From Nakamurella flava (lineage in GTDB: Bacteria; Actinomycetota; Actinomycetes; Mycobacteriales; Nakamurellaceae): a stretch of 64,000 nucleotides of DNA. The DNA lies in NCBI RefSeq assembly GCF_005298075.1, contig NZ_SZZH01000001.1, positions 1,674,001-1,738,000 on the forward strand, in the 5' to 3' direction. The notes under the pieces are model-generated. The model was not told where the DNA came from. It ran no database searches and saw nothing but the letters and a program-made list of their open reading frames with translations. Below, piece by piece: positions 30,000 to 42,072 of the stretch (positions are counted from its first letter, which is position 1; every line of letters starts with the position of its first letter). Both the position numbers and the translations under genes were made by a program.

Positions 30000-30791
30000 T
30001 CAGAAGCGGCGGTTGACCAGCACCGGCAGTACTGCCCGCACCTGGGCGACGCGTTCGAGATCCAGGTCGACGACCAGGGTTCCGGGGGCCTCGTCGAGCT
30101 GGTCGACCATGCTCCCGTCCGGGGCCACGACGATGCTGGCCCCGATGCCGGTGGGCGCCGTCCCGTAGGTGGGCACCCCGGCCGTCGCCGGTCGCGCCTG
30201 GTCGCAGGCGGCCACGAATGTCGTGGAATCCAGGGCGCGGGCCCGGGTCAACAGGTCCCACTGTTCCCGCTTGCCGGGACCGGCCCCCCAGGACGACGGC
30301 ATGACGACCACCTCGGCGCCGCGGTCGGCAAGGGTCTGGAACAGGCCCGGGAACCGGACGTCGTAGCAGGTGGCCAGGCCGACCGTGACGCCGTCGACGG
30401 TGAACGTCATCGGCGCGGTTCCCGGCGCCACCGTGGTCGACTCGCGGAACCCGTGGGCGTCGTACAGATGGATCTTGTCGTAGCTGGTCTCGACCCCCCG
30501 GCCGGTGGCCAGCAGGGTGTTGCGCACCCGTCCCCCCGACGCGGGGGTGAACATGCCCACCACCGCGCACACGTCGTGCTCGTCGGCCACCTCCCGGACG
30601 GCGGTCGCCCACGGGCCGTCCAGCGGTTCGGCGACCGGGGCCAGCGCCACGCCGAACGCGCACATCGCCGCCTCCGGGAAGACGACCAGCGCGGCGCCGG
30701 CGTCGGCCGCCGCCCGGATGCCGTCGGTGACCAGCCGCAGGTTCACGGCCGGGTCGATCCGACTGGCGATCTGGGCGACGGCGATGCGCAC
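30000..30791 (-). CDS. Carbon-nitrogen hydrolase (nitrilase superfamily)
   Basis: Cytoplasmic amidase of 263 residues with the complete nitrilase triad: Glu40 in FPEAAM, Lys106 in YDKIHLYD, and nucleophile Cys142 in ATCYDVRFP. Sequence style (DKIHLYD, CYDVRFPGLFQTLADRGAE) resembles the Nit1/Nit2 and deaminated-glutathione-amidase branch rather than true nitrilases, so omega-amidase or metabolite-repair activity is the best guess. It starts 13 bases after the gatB stop on the same strand and is probably the last gene of the gatCAB operon. Normal length. Confidence 0.87.
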   Translation of the reverse strand: MRIAVAQIASRIDPAVNLRLVTDGIRAAADAGAALVVFPEAAMCAFGVALAPVAEPLDGPWATAVREVADEHDVCAVVGMFTPASGGRVRNTLLATGRGVETSYDKIHLYDAHGFRESTTVAPGTAPMTFTVDGVTVGLATCYDVRFPGLFQTLADRGAEVVVMPSSWGAGPGKREQWDLLTRARALDSTTFVAACDQARPATAGVPTYGTAPTGIGASIVVAPDGSMVDQLDEAPGTLVVDLDLERVAQVRAVLPVLVNRRF

Positions 30792-30804
30792 GGAGCGGCC
30801 CCCC

Positions 30805-32331
30805 TCAGCCTTCGACGCCGAAGCGCTTGAGGATCAGCGCGCGGACCTTGGCCGCATCGGCCTGTCCCCGGGTCGCCTTCATCACCGCGCCGACGATGGC
30901 GCCGACGGCCTGGACCTTGCCGGAGCGGATCTTGTCGGCGACGGCGGGTTGAGCCTCGATGGCCTCGTCGATCGCCTTCTCCAGGGCCGAGTCGTCGGAG
31001 ACGACAGCCAAGCCGCGGGCGGCGATGATCGCGTCCGGTTCACCCTCGCCGGCCAGCACGCCGTCGACGACCTGCCGGGCCAGCTTGGTGGTCAGCGAAC
31101 CGTCCCCGACCTTGCCGATGACGACAGCCAGCTGGGCCGGCGTGATGGCCAGCTCGGTCAGCGGGATGCCGCTCTCGCGGGCCTTCTGACCCAGGTAGGA
31201 CGTCCACCAGGACCGCGCCTCGCCCGGAGTCGCGCCGGCGGCCACCGTGCTGGCGACCAGGTCCACCGCACCGGCGGCGACCAGGTCACGCATCTCGAGA
31301 TCGCTGTAGCCCCACTCGTTCTGCAGCCGGGCCCGCCGGACCCACGGCAGCTCGGGCAGGTTCGCCTTGATCTCCGCCACCCAGGACGGGTCGGGGGCGA
31401 TCGGCACCAGGTCGGGCTCCGGGAAGTACCGGTAGTCCTCCGCGGTCTCCTTCTTGCGTCCGGCCGACGTCGTCCCGGTGGACTCGTCGAAATGCCGCGT
31501 CTCCTGGGTGACGGAGCCGCCGGCATCGAGAACCCCGGCCTGCCGGGAGATCTCGTACCGCACCGCCCGTTCGACCGAGCGGAGCGAGTTGACGTTCTTG
31601 GTCTCGGTGCGGGTGCCGAACACCGGGTTGCCGGCCGGGGTGAGCGAGACGTTGGCGTCGCAGCGTAGCGACCCCTGGTCCATCCGGACGTCCGAGACAC
31701 CCAGCGACAGCAGCAGATCGCGCAGCGCACCGACGTAGGCCCGGGCGACCACCGGAGCGGACGCCTTGGTGCCGACGATCGGCTTGGTGACGATCTCGAC
31801 CAGCGGGACACCGGCCCGGTTGTAGTCCAGCAGCGAGTACTCGGCGCCGTGGATGCGCCCGGTGGACCCGCCCACGTGGGTGGACTTGCCGGTGTCCTCC
31901 TCCATATGGGCACGCTCGATCTCGACCCGCACAGTCTCCAGACCCCCGTCGGGGGTGGGCACCTCGACGTCGAGCCAGCCGCCGTAGGCGATCGGCTCGT
32001 CGTACTGGGAGGTCTGGAAGTTCTTCGGCATGTCCGGGTAGAAGTAGTTCTTCCGGGCGAACCGGCACCAGGACGCGATCTGGCAGTTCAGCGCCAGACC
32101 GATGCGGATCGCGTACTCGATGGCCCGGCTGTTGACCGCGGGCAGCGCCCCGGGCATCGCCAGACACACCGGGCACACCTGGGTGTTGGGCTCGGCGCCG
32201 AACGTCGTCGGGCAGGCGCAGAACATCTTGGTGGCCGTACCCAGCTCGACGTGCACCTCCAACCCGAGCACCGGGTCGTAGCGCTCGATCGCGTCGTCGT
32301 AGTCGACCAGTTCCGTTGCCACGGCGCTCAC
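30805..32331 (-). CDS. gatB: Aspartyl/glutamyl-tRNA amidotransferase subunit B
   Basis: Kinase/tRNA-binding subunit of GatCAB: activates the side chain of misacylated Glu-tRNA-Gln (or Asp-tRNA-Asn) with ATP before amidation. The 508-residue protein has LEVHVEL at the active site, zinc-site cysteines in FCACPTTFG and CPVCLAMPG, the conserved [32 protein letters not shown], and the C-terminal YqeY-like tail domain (about 360-508). GTG 32331 overlaps the gatA stop by four bases. With the non-discriminating GltX and tRNA-Gln in the same window it completes the indirect pathway. Confidence 0.97.
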   Translation of the reverse strand: MSAVATELVDYDDAIERYDPVLGLEVHVELGTATKMFCACPTTFGAEPNTQVCPVCLAMPGALPAVNSRAIEYAIRIGLALNCQIASWCRFARKNYFYPDMPKNFQTSQYDEPIAYGGWLDVEVPTPDGGLETVRVEIERAHMEEDTGKSTHVGGSTGRIHGAEYSLLDYNRAGVPLVEIVTKPIVGTKASAPVVARAYVGALRDLLLSLGVSDVRMDQGSLRCDANVSLTPAGNPVFGTRTETKNVNSLRSVERAVRYEISRQAGVLDAGGSVTQETRHFDESTGTTSAGRKKETAEDYRYFPEPDLVPIAPDPSWVAEIKANLPELPWVRRARLQNEWGYSDLEMRDLVAAGAVDLVASTVAAGATPGEARSWWTSYLGQKARESGIPLTELAITPAQLAVVIGKVGDGSLTTKLARQVVDGVLAGEGEPDAIIAARGLAVVSDDSALEKAIDEAIEAQPAVADKIRSGKVQAVGAIVGAVMKATRGQADAAKVRALILKRFGVEG

Positions 32332-33884
32332 GCCACGACCTCCAGATCGGGAGCAGCGTCCGGGACGAGCCCGGAATGGGTTGCCGCGTAGGCGGTCTCG
32401 AAGGCGGAGGCGACCTGGTACATCGCCGTCTCACCCAGCGCCGGGGCCATGATCTGCAGGCCGACCGGCAGTCCGGTGTCCGACGCGAGCCCGCTGGGCA
32501 CGCTCATGGCCGGGATGCCGGCCAGCGAACCCGGAATGGTGGCCAGGTCGTTGAGGTACATGGCCATCGGGTTGTCGACCTTCTCGCCGATCCCGAACGC
32601 CGTCACCGGCGACGACGGCGAGATCAGCACGTCGGCGGCGGCGAAGGCGGCCTCGAAGTCCTGCTTGATCAACGTGCGGACCTTCTGGGCCGACCCGTAG
32701 TAGGCGTCGTAGTAGCCGGCGGACAGGGCGTAGGTGCCCAGGATGATGCGGCGCTTGACCTCGGCGCCGAACCCGGCGCCCCGGGTGGCCGACATGACCT
32801 GCTCGGCCGACACCGGACCGGCCTTGCGGGCGGCGGCACCGGTCGGCTCAACACGCAGGCCGTAACGCATGGCGTCGAACCGGGCCAGGTTGGACGAGCA
32901 CTCGCTGGGCAGGATCAAGTAATAGGTCGCCAGCGCGTACTGGAAGTGCGGGCAATCGACCTCGACGATCTCCGCCCCGGCCGCCCGCAGTGTCTCCACC
33001 GCGGCGGCGAACGACTCCAGCACGCCGGGCTGGTAGCCCTCGCCGGACAGCTGCCGGACGACGCCGATGCGCATCCCGGCCACGCCCTCGGTGGCGCCGC
33101 GGCGGACGGCGTCGACCACCGCCGGCACCGGGGCCGGGATGGAGGTCGAGTCGTGCGGGTCGTGCCCGCCGATCACCTCGTGCAGCAGCGCGGTGTCCAG
33201 CACCGTCCGGGCGCAGGGCCCGACCTGGTCCAGGGAGGACGCCAGCGAGATGACGCCGTAGCGGGACACCCCGCCGTAGGTGGGCTTGGCGCCGACGGTT
33301 CCGGTGACCGCGGCCGGCTGGCGGATCGATCCGCCGGTGTCGGTGCCGATGGCCAGCGGGGCCTCGAAGGCGGCCAGCGCGGCGGCCGAACCGCCGCCCG
33401 AGCCGCCCGGGATGCGGGACAGGTCCCACGGGTTACGGGTCGGCCCGTACGCCGAGTTCTCGGTCGAGCTGCCCATCGCGAACTCGTCGAGGTTGGTCTT
33501 CCCGAGGATGACGACCCCGGCGTCGAGCAGCCGGCGGGTCACCGTGGCGTCGTACGGCGGGATCCAGCCCTCGAGGATCTTCGAACCGGCCGTCGTCGGC
33601 ACACCCTGCTGGACGAGGATGTCCTTGAGCGCCAGCGGCACGCCGGCCAGCGGCGACGCGGCCGGTTCCCCGGCGGCGACCTGCTGGTCGACCGCGGCCG
33701 CCTGGGCGAGCGCCGACTCACCGGAGACGTGCAGGAAGGCGTGCACCGCGCCGTCGACGGCGGCGATCCGGTCCAGGTGGGCCTGCGCGACCTCGACCGC
33801 GCTGACCTCCTTGGCCTGGATGGCGGCGGCCAGGTCGGCGGCGGTGCGGCGGGTCAGGTCGGTGGTGTTGTCCACTGCAGTCAT
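32328..33884 (-). CDS. gatA: Aspartyl/glutamyl-tRNA amidotransferase subunit A
   Basis: Glutaminase subunit of GatCAB, an amidase-signature protein of 518 residues. The Ser-cisSer-Lys triad is visible: Lys in [11 protein letters not shown] (about 82), and the serines in [15 protein letters not shown] and [13 protein letters not shown] (about 160-182). It releases ammonia from glutamine and channels it to GatB. ATG 33884 lies one base after the gatC stop; the stop overlaps gatB (GTGA). The order gatC-gatA-gatB is the standard one. Length is normal. Confidence 0.97.
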   Translation of the reverse strand: MTAVDNTTDLTRRTAADLAAAIQAKEVSAVEVAQAHLDRIAAVDGAVHAFLHVSGESALAQAAAVDQQVAAGEPAASPLAGVPLALKDILVQQGVPTTAGSKILEGWIPPYDATVTRRLLDAGVVILGKTNLDEFAMGSSTENSAYGPTRNPWDLSRIPGGSGGGSAAALAAFEAPLAIGTDTGGSIRQPAAVTGTVGAKPTYGGVSRYGVISLASSLDQVGPCARTVLDTALLHEVIGGHDPHDSTSIPAPVPAVVDAVRRGATEGVAGMRIGVVRQLSGEGYQPGVLESFAAAVETLRAAGAEIVEVDCPHFQYALATYYLILPSECSSNLARFDAMRYGLRVEPTGAAARKAGPVSAEQVMSATRGAGFGAEVKRRIILGTYALSAGYYDAYYGSAQKVRTLIKQDFEAAFAAADVLISPSSPVTAFGIGEKVDNPMAMYLNDLATIPGSLAGIPAMSVPSGLASDTGLPVGLQIMAPALGETAMYQVASAFETAYAATHSGLVPDAAPDLEVVA

Positions 33885-33885
33885 C

Positions 33886-34191
33886 TCATTCCTCGCCGAG
33901 GATCTGCGGCACGCGGAACTGGCCGTCCTCGGCGGCCGGCGCCTGGTCCAGGGCCTGCTCACGGGTCAGGCCGGGGCGCACCTCGTCGGCCCGGAACACG
34001 TTGGTCAACGGCACCGCGTGCGATGTCGGCTCGATCTGCTGGTCACCGACCGCGTCGGTGACCTCGGCGACCGAGGACAGGATCACCGACAGCTGATCGC
34101 CGTAGCGGTCCAGCTCGGAGTCGGTGAGCTCGAGCCGGGCCAGGTGGGCCAGGTGCGCGACGTCGTCGCGGGTGAGTGCGGGGCGTGACAC
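33886..34191 (-). CDS. gatC: Aspartyl/glutamyl-tRNA amidotransferase subunit C
   Basis: Small stabilising subunit of GatCAB, 101 residues, wrapped between GatA and GatB in known structures. The family pattern [19 protein letters not shown] opens the protein and the C-terminal LREDEV-like region appears here as [17 protein letters not shown], followed by [13 protein letters not shown] 34191 is chosen over an upstream ATG because GGGAG lies four bases before it and conservation starts there. First gene of the gatCAB operon. Confidence 0.96.
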   Translation of the reverse strand: MSRPALTRDDVAHLAHLARLELTDSELDRYGDQLSVILSSVAEVTDAVGDQQIEPTSHAVPLTNVFRADEVRPGLTREQALDQAPAAEDGQFRVPQILGEE

Positions 34192-34662
34192 GGTTCTCCC
34201 GGTGGGGTCGGACGCCGGGCGGTGCCACACCGAACGCGGCAACCGGACCCGGACGGACTGCTGCGGGCTGTCGGCCCACAGCGCTCCGATGCTATCCCGC
34301 GCCGCCGCGCCGACCGGCGTTGTCGCCCGGCCCGCTCGGCGGGCCCGGCTCGCAGCGGGCCGTCGTGCGCTTCGCCACACCGACGCCGGCCCGTCCGGCC
34401 GACGGGAGTCACCCGCTGTCCTGGCGAGCACCCCATCGGACGAATCGGACACCGCCGCTGTCCCACCCCGATGGCCCCGCCACCCCTTCGAGGGGTGTCC
34501 GGAACGAGGATCACCGGGGCCGCAGCGTGTCCGACGCGTCCCGGTGATGTGTCGGAAACGCGAAACGAGGACACTTCAGCCGCGACAATGGAACGGCATC
34601 CGGCGGGACGACGGCGTCCCGGCCCGGAACGCACCGACGTCTTTGGGAAGTGAGCGACCGCT
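34192..34662. other. Divergent intergenic region gatC / ACT gene
   Basis: 471 bases without a credible gene. It must hold the promoters for gatCAB (minus) and the ACT-protein gene (plus). It contains a CACCCCT/AGGGGTG hairpin at 34481-34497 and a 9-bp inverted repeat ATCACCGGG (34510-34518) / CCCGGTGAT (34540-34548) with a 21-base centre. Function unknown. Confidence 0.6.
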
Positions 34663-35352
34663 ATGTCCTATGTCCTACGCCTGGAACTCCCCGACCGTCC
34701 CGGCACGCTCGGGGCCGTGGCGACCGAGCTGGGCAAGGTGGACGCCGACATCCTGGCCATGGACATCGTGGAGCGCTCCCCCGACCTCGCGGTCGACGAC
34801 ATCGTCGTGGAGCTGCCCAGCGGGCGGCAGCCGGACGTCCTGATCACCGCGGCCGAGAGCGTGCCCGGGGTCCGGGTCGAATCCGTGCGCCCCGATCCCG
34901 GCGTCGCCGCCCGGCACCGCGAGTGGGAACTGGTCGAGGCGATCGCCGCCGATCCCAAGAACGCCGTCGCCACCCTCGCCCGCATGCTCCCCCAGGTGCT
35001 GCGGGCCGGCTGGGCCGCGGTCGTCCGGGTCGAGCGCATCGGTGACCGGCATACCGTCGAGCTGCTGGCCGGCGGGGGCGGCACTCCCGATCTCGAAGGG
35101 GTGGAGCCGGGTTGGGCCCCGGTGCAGCACGCAACGGTGCTGGATCCCGAGGCTGCCTGGGTCCCGGACGACTGGAAGGCCGTCAGCACGGAGATGGCCG
35201 CCGCCCCGCTGTGGGACCCGGACACCGTGGTGCTGGTCGGCCGACCCGGCGGGCCGGCCCTGCGCGACTCGGAGATCGCCCGCCTCGGCCACCTGGCCGG
35301 GCTCACCTCGGTGGTCACCGGGCGGTCGCCGGCCGCGCTGTTCGCCGACTGA
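34663..35352 (+). CDS. ACT-domain regulatory protein
   Basis: 229 residues. An N-terminal ACT domain (about 3-72: YVLRLELPDRPGTLGAVATEL) should bind an amino acid or similar small effector. The C-terminal ~120 residues (from RHREWELVEAIAADPKNAV) form a conserved actinobacterial domain without known function. There is no catalytic or DNA-binding motif. Homologues in mycobacteria lie between gatC and ligA, the same context. I would call it an amino-acid-sensing protein whose partner is unknown. No good Shine-Dalgarno is seen at the expected spacing; GGAAGTGAG is 10-18 bases upstream. Confidence 0.8.
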   Translation: MSYVLRLELPDRPGTLGAVATELGKVDADILAMDIVERSPDLAVDDIVVELPSGRQPDVLITAAESVPGVRVESVRPDPGVAARHREWELVEAIAADPKNAVATLARMLPQVLRAGWAAVVRVERIGDRHTVELLAGGGGTPDLEGVEPGWAPVQHATVLDPEAAWVPDDWKAVSTEMAAAPLWDPDTVVLVGRPGGPALRDSEIARLGHLAGLTSVVTGRSPAALFAD

Positions 35353-35382
35353 CCGTGCGCCGCACCCCCTCGGCCCCGTCGG

Positions 35383-36510
35383 TCAGCCGGCGGTCGGGTC
35401 GAAGGCGGCGACGGTCCCGACGACGGTGATGGCCGGCGGGCGGATCCCGGCCGCGTCCCCGACCTCGGCGATCCGGTCCAGCGTCGCCCGCACCACCCGC
35501 TGACCGGGCAGCCCGCCGTCGGCGATCGTGGCCGCCGGCGTGTCCGCCGGTAGTCCGTGCTCGATGAGCGTGCGGGCGATCGCCGGCAGGGTCCGCACGC
35601 CCATCAGGATGATCAGCGCCGTGCCGGTGCGGGCGAGCGCCGGCCAGTCGAGGTTCGACCGGGGGTCGCCGGGCGGGACGTGCCCGGAGACCACGGTGAA
35701 TCCCTGGTTGAGGTCGCGGTGGGTGACCGGGATGCCGGCCAGACCGGGCACCGCCACGGCCGACGACAGGCCCGGGATCACCGAGACCGGTAGACCGGCG
35801 GCCGCGCAGGCCTGCCACTCCTCGGCGCCGCGGCCGAAGACGAAACCGTCGCCACCCTTCAGCCGGACGACCACCTTCCCGGCCAGACCCCGCTCGACCA
35901 GGATCCGGTTGATCTCGTCCTGACCGGTCGTCGGCCCGGCCGGCACCTTGGACACGTCGACGATCTCGGTGCCCGGCCGGACCTCGTCCAGCAGGGCCAA
36001 CGGAGCCAGCCGGTCGGTGACGACGACGTCGGCCTGCCGCACGGCCCGTCGGCCGGCGACGGTGATCAGGTCCGGGTCGCCAGGCCCGCCGCCGACGAGA
36101 ACCACCCGGCCGCCCCGCTCGGTCACGGGCCGGTCACCGGGTGCCGTCGTCGCGAACCCGCTCACCGCGGGCAGGCAGAGGAGCCGATGGGTCGCCGCGG
36201 TGGCCGCGACCGCGGCATCGCCGGTCGGGTCACCGGTCGCGGCGGCGACAAGCCACGGTGTGGTCCAGTCCCCGGGGTCGGTCGGTCGCCGATGCAGTCG
36301 GAGCAGGCCGCGATCGGCGAGATCGGTGACGGCGTCGGCGACCTCACCGTCGCCGCCGCCCGGTTCGGACAGCCCGGTGGTCACCACGACATCGGCACCG
36401 GCGGCCCGCAGCCCGGCGATGCGGGGCAGTGCGGCGGGACCGGCCCCCACGACCAGGACCTCGCGTCCGGTCAGGTCCAGTGCGGTGCGCAGCGGTGCCG
36501 TCTCGGCCAT
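35383..36510 (-). CDS. cobA: Uroporphyrinogen-III C-methyltransferase with CysG-N-like domain
   Basis: 375 residues in two parts. Residues 10-125 resemble the NAD-binding precorrin-2 dehydrogenase part of CysG (GREVLVVGAGPAALPRIAGL), shortened. Residues 135-375 are the SAM-dependent methyltransferase (VVLVGGGPGDPDLITVAG; GGDGFVFGRGAEEW), which adds two methyl groups to uroporphyrinogen III to give precorrin-2 for siroheme or cobalamin. The short N-terminal domain lacks the usual ferrochelatase helical part, so it may give only sirohydrochlorin or be degenerate. AGGAG four bases before ATG 36510 supports the start. No other cobalamin or sulfite-reductase gene is nearby. Confidence 0.87.
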   Translation of the reverse strand: MAETAPLRTALDLTGREVLVVGAGPAALPRIAGLRAAGADVVVTTGLSEPGGGDGEVADAVTDLADRGLLRLHRRPTDPGDWTTPWLVAAATGDPTGDAAVAATAATHRLLCLPAVSGFATTAPGDRPVTERGGRVVLVGGGPGDPDLITVAGRRAVRQADVVVTDRLAPLALLDEVRPGTEIVDVSKVPAGPTTGQDEINRILVERGLAGKVVVRLKGGDGFVFGRGAEEWQACAAAGLPVSVIPGLSSAVAVPGLAGIPVTHRDLNQGFTVVSGHVPPGDPRSNLDWPALARTGTALIILMGVRTLPAIARTLIEHGLPADTPAATIADGGLPGQRVVRATLDRIAEVGDAAGIRPPAITVVGTVAAFDPTAG

Positions 36511-36682
36511 GGTGCTCCTGTCGTCGGCGGTTCCGGGACCGGTGCGGGGGTTGGTGTGCGGCTCCTGCCTACCCGGTCGCGGCCACCATCCTGGTCGATG
36601 GGCAGGCGCGCCGGCGCACCGGGCGGTGCGGCGGGCCCGCTGCGGGATCCACCCCACCGGGTGAACGTGAGAGGGTCGGGAG

Positions 36683-37057
36683 GTGCCCAGCAGCCTGCGG
36701 ATCGAGATCTTCGTCCAGGACGTGAACGCCTCCGTGCGCTTCTACGTCGACACGCTGGGTTTTCGCATCGCGGTCGACCAGCGCGCCGAGGCGCAGCCCT
36801 ACCTGGAACTGGTCCGGGACGCCGTCCGGATCGGTGTGGTGGCCCGACCGGGCGAGGGGCTGCCGCAGTTCCGCCGACCACCGACCGGGGTCGAGATCGT
36901 GCTGGAGGTCGACTTCCTGCACGCCGAACGCGACCGGCTGCGGCTGGCCGGGTGGGTGATCGACGAGGACATCCAGCGGCGGCCGTGGGGCCTGCAGGAC
37001 TTCCGGGTCTTCGATCCCGACGGCTACTACCTGCGGTTCACCCACCGGCGCCGCTGA
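36683..37057 (+). CDS. VOC/glyoxalase-bleomycin resistance family protein
   Basis: Small 124-residue protein with two beta-alpha-beta-beta-beta modules of the vicinal-oxygen-chelate superfamily (IEIFVQDVNASVRFYVDTLGFRI in the first, quoted in part as VNASVRFYVDTLGF; VFDPDGYYLRF in the second). The usual metal triad is incomplete: the first-strand position is Glu8 and the last motif lacks the expected Glu, so this is more likely a binding or resistance-type member than glyoxalase I. GTG 36683 has GAGGG at seven-base spacing. Isolated gene. Confidence 0.78.
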   Translation: MPSSLRIEIFVQDVNASVRFYVDTLGFRIAVDQRAEAQPYLELVRDAVRIGVVARPGEGLPQFRRPPTGVEIVLEVDFLHAERDRLRLAGWVIDEDIQRRPWGLQDFRVFDPDGYYLRFTHRRR

Positions 37058-37115
37058 GCGGTCCCGGCGCCTGGTCGACCGGGCAGTACCGCGGCGGTGG
37101 GGTGTCCGCCGGGGA

Positions 37116-37811
37116 TCAGCGGAAGAAGACGACAAACGCGATGTAGACCAGAGCCAGCAGCACGAGCGTCATGGCGACGAGCAGGACGATGCCGCTGGCG
37201 GACCGTTTGGCGGCCGGCGGGCGACCGTCGGCGGTGTGCAGGATCAGCGGATACCGCTCGGTGAGCGACTCCGGGGTGAACGCCCCGGACAGTCGGTCGA
37301 CGGTGGCCGGACGGATGAGATCGACGATGTCGTCGAAGGTCTCGGCCGCGAAGAGCAGACCGGGGACGAGCAGCAGGGTCCGTCCGCGCGCATCGAGCAG
37401 GATCAGGTCGGTGGTCCGGGGCAGGGTCGCCCGCCGGCGCAGGCCCTGGACGATCACGGCGGTGCGGATCTCGGCCCGGTCACAGGCGTTGCCGGTCTTG
37501 CCGTTGCTCACGGAGACGACGTCGTCACTGACCTGCACGCGGATGAGGCGGGCCCGGGTCATCCCGTAGAAGTACGCGGCGAGAATGGCCAGCGGCGTCG
37601 AGACGGCCAGCAGGATGCCCAGCAGTGGGAAGAAGAACGCGAAGATCACGGCGATGACGAGCAGCCCGAGAGCGATGGGCCATCCGTTCAACGCCATCGC
37701 CCGGTAGGGGTGGTCCGCCGACCGTTCGTAGAAGTCCGGCACCTTGCCCGACGGCGAGGGCTGGTCCCAACGGCGGGCGGGCTGCGGCGAAGCGGATGTC
37801 ACCCAGGTCAC
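37116..37811 (-). CDS. Membrane protein of unknown function downstream of ligA
   Basis: 231 residues. Two closely spaced transmembrane helices (about 43-83) are followed by a soluble ~110-residue domain (IRVQVSDDVVSVSNGKTGNACDR onward, with LILLDARGRTLLLVPG) that resembles a PH-like beta fold. A single helix (about 207-230) ends in FVVFFR. I do not recognise the family firmly. GTG 37811 follows the ligA TAG by one base, so it is in the ligA operon; an ATG inside ligA at 37850 is an alternative start. Confidence 0.7.
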   Translation of the reverse strand: MTWVTSASPQPARRWDQPSPSGKVPDFYERSADHPYRAMALNGWPIALGLLVIAVIFAFFFPLLGILLAVSTPLAILAAYFYGMTRARLIRVQVSDDVVSVSNGKTGNACDRAEIRTAVIVQGLRRRATLPRTTDLILLDARGRTLLLVPGLLFAAETFDDIVDLIRPATVDRLSGAFTPESLTERYPLILHTADGRPPAAKRSASGIVLLVAMTLVLLALVYIAFVVFFR

Positions 37812-37812
37812 G

Positions 37813-40879
<3,067 letters not shown>

Positions 40880-40924
40880 AGAGCGTCACGCTCCGTCCCG
40901 GAATGTCCTACGCATGGCTAGAGT

Positions 40925-40936
40925 TTGAGTATTCAA
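40925..40936. promoter_or_regulatory. Palindromic operator candidate
   Basis: TTGAGTATTCAA, one mismatch from a perfect 12-bp palindrome, in an AT-rich patch unlike its surroundings, 24 bases before the reductase start. MarR-family repressors of quinone/flavin reductases often bind TTGA-N4-TCAA boxes (family knowledge). Confidence 0.5.
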
Positions 40937-40959
40937 CTACATGCCGTCGGAGGTTCGCC

Positions 40960-41538
40960 ATGAGCACGTTGAAGATCGTCGTCAGCTCCACCCGTCCCGG
41001 ACGCATCGGCGCCGCCATCGGAGCGTGGGTCGCGGAACGGGCCCGGACCGTAGGCGCCTTCGACCGCGTCGAGATCCTCGACCTGGCCGAGATCGCATTG
41101 CCGCTGTTCGACGAGCCGCACCACCCGCGCAGCGGCCAGTACACCCAGCCGCACACCCAGGCGTGGGCGGCCGCCGTCGCTGACGCCGACGCGCTGGTGA
41201 TCACCACCCCCGAGTACAACCACTCCTTCCCGGCCACCATCAAGAACGCGCTCGACTACCTGCACGCCGAATGGCGCGACAAGGCTCTCGGACTCGTCGG
41301 CTACGGCGGTGTCTCCGGCGGCCGCGGCGCCGTCCAGGGCCTCACCACCGTGACCGACGCCCTCGGCCTGGTGCAGGTCGAGCCCGTCGCCCTGGTCAAG
41401 GCGATGACGTTCGTCGTCGAGGGCGAGTTCCTCGGCTCCGAGCAGGACGCCGCAGCGGTCGACGCGATGATCACGCAGCTCGCCGACCTCGATCGGGAGC
41501 TGGCACCCCGCCGCTCGGCGGCCGCGCTCGTCTCCTGA
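40960..41538 (+). CDS. NAD(P)H-dependent FMN reductase / quinone reductase
   Basis: Flavodoxin-fold enzyme of 192 residues in the NADPH-dependent FMN reductase family. It has the phosphate loop SSTRPGRIGAAIGAWV (about 9-24), the FMN-contact PEYNHSFPATIKNALDYL (about 86-103) and the glycine loop GYGGVSGGRGAVQGL (about 117-131). Such enzymes reduce quinones, azo dyes or free FMN and protect from redox stress. GGAGG six bases before ATG 40960. A palindrome upstream suggests inducible control, and a strong hairpin follows. Confidence 0.87.
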   Translation: MSTLKIVVSSTRPGRIGAAIGAWVAERARTVGAFDRVEILDLAEIALPLFDEPHHPRSGQYTQPHTQAWAAAVADADALVITTPEYNHSFPATIKNALDYLHAEWRDKALGLVGYGGVSGGRGAVQGLTTVTDALGLVQVEPVALVKAMTFVVEGEFLGSEQDAAAVDAMITQLADLDRELAPRRSAAALVS

Positions 41539-41558
41539 CCGTTCCCACGGCACCCACT

Positions 41559-41605
41559 GAGGCCGATACCCCGCGACCCACCACTCGTCGCGGGGTGTCG
41601 GCCTC
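41559..41605 (+). terminator. Terminator after the FMN reductase
   Basis: Nineteen-base arms (41559-41577 with 41587-41605) with one mismatch and a nine-base loop, 20 bases past the stop. Confidence 0.85.
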
Positions 41606-41642
41606 CGTCGTCCCGTCGGGGCCCGCCTGGCAGGGTGGGCCC

Positions 41643-42059
41643 GTGAGCATCGACCCCCACAATCCACCGGCCGACGTCCTGCAGTTCCTCACCGACCGCC
41701 ACCTGGCGTCGCTGACCACGGTGCGCCGCAACGGGTCGCTGCACGTCGTCGCCGTCGGCTTCACCTACGAGCCGGCCACCGCCACCGCCCGCATCATCAC
41801 CTCGGACGGGTCGGTGAAGGTGCGCAACGCCGAACGCCCCGGGCCGGACGGCGCCGCCCCCCGAGCCGCGGTCTGCTCGGTCGACGGCCCCTCGTGGATC
41901 AGCCTGGAAGGCCCCTGCCGCGTGCTACGGGAGCCGGCGGCGATCGCCGACGCCGAGCGCCGCTACGCCGCTCGCTACCGGGAGCCGCGTCCCAACCCGC
42001 GCCGCGTGGTCGTCGCGATCACCGTCGAGCGGATGCTGGGGTCAGCCCGACTGCGCTGA
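41643..42059 (+). CDS. PPOX-class F420-dependent oxidoreductase
   Basis: 138-residue split beta-barrel protein of the pyridoxamine-phosphate-oxidase-like superfamily, probably the F420H2-dependent group common in actinobacteria. Recognisable are FLTDRHLASLTTVRRNGSLH (about 17-36) and ITSDGSVKVRNAERPG (about 57-73). Substrate unknown; relatives reduce biliverdin or detoxify xenobiotics. GTG 41643 follows GGGTGGG. It lies after a terminator, so it has its own promoter or read-through expression. Confidence 0.8.
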   Translation: MSIDPHNPPADVLQFLTDRHLASLTTVRRNGSLHVVAVGFTYEPATATARIITSDGSVKVRNAERPGPDGAAPRAAVCSVDGPSWISLEGPCRVLREPAAIADAERRYAARYREPRPNPRRVVVAITVERMLGSARLR

Positions 42060-42072
42060 CCCCGGCGTGGTG

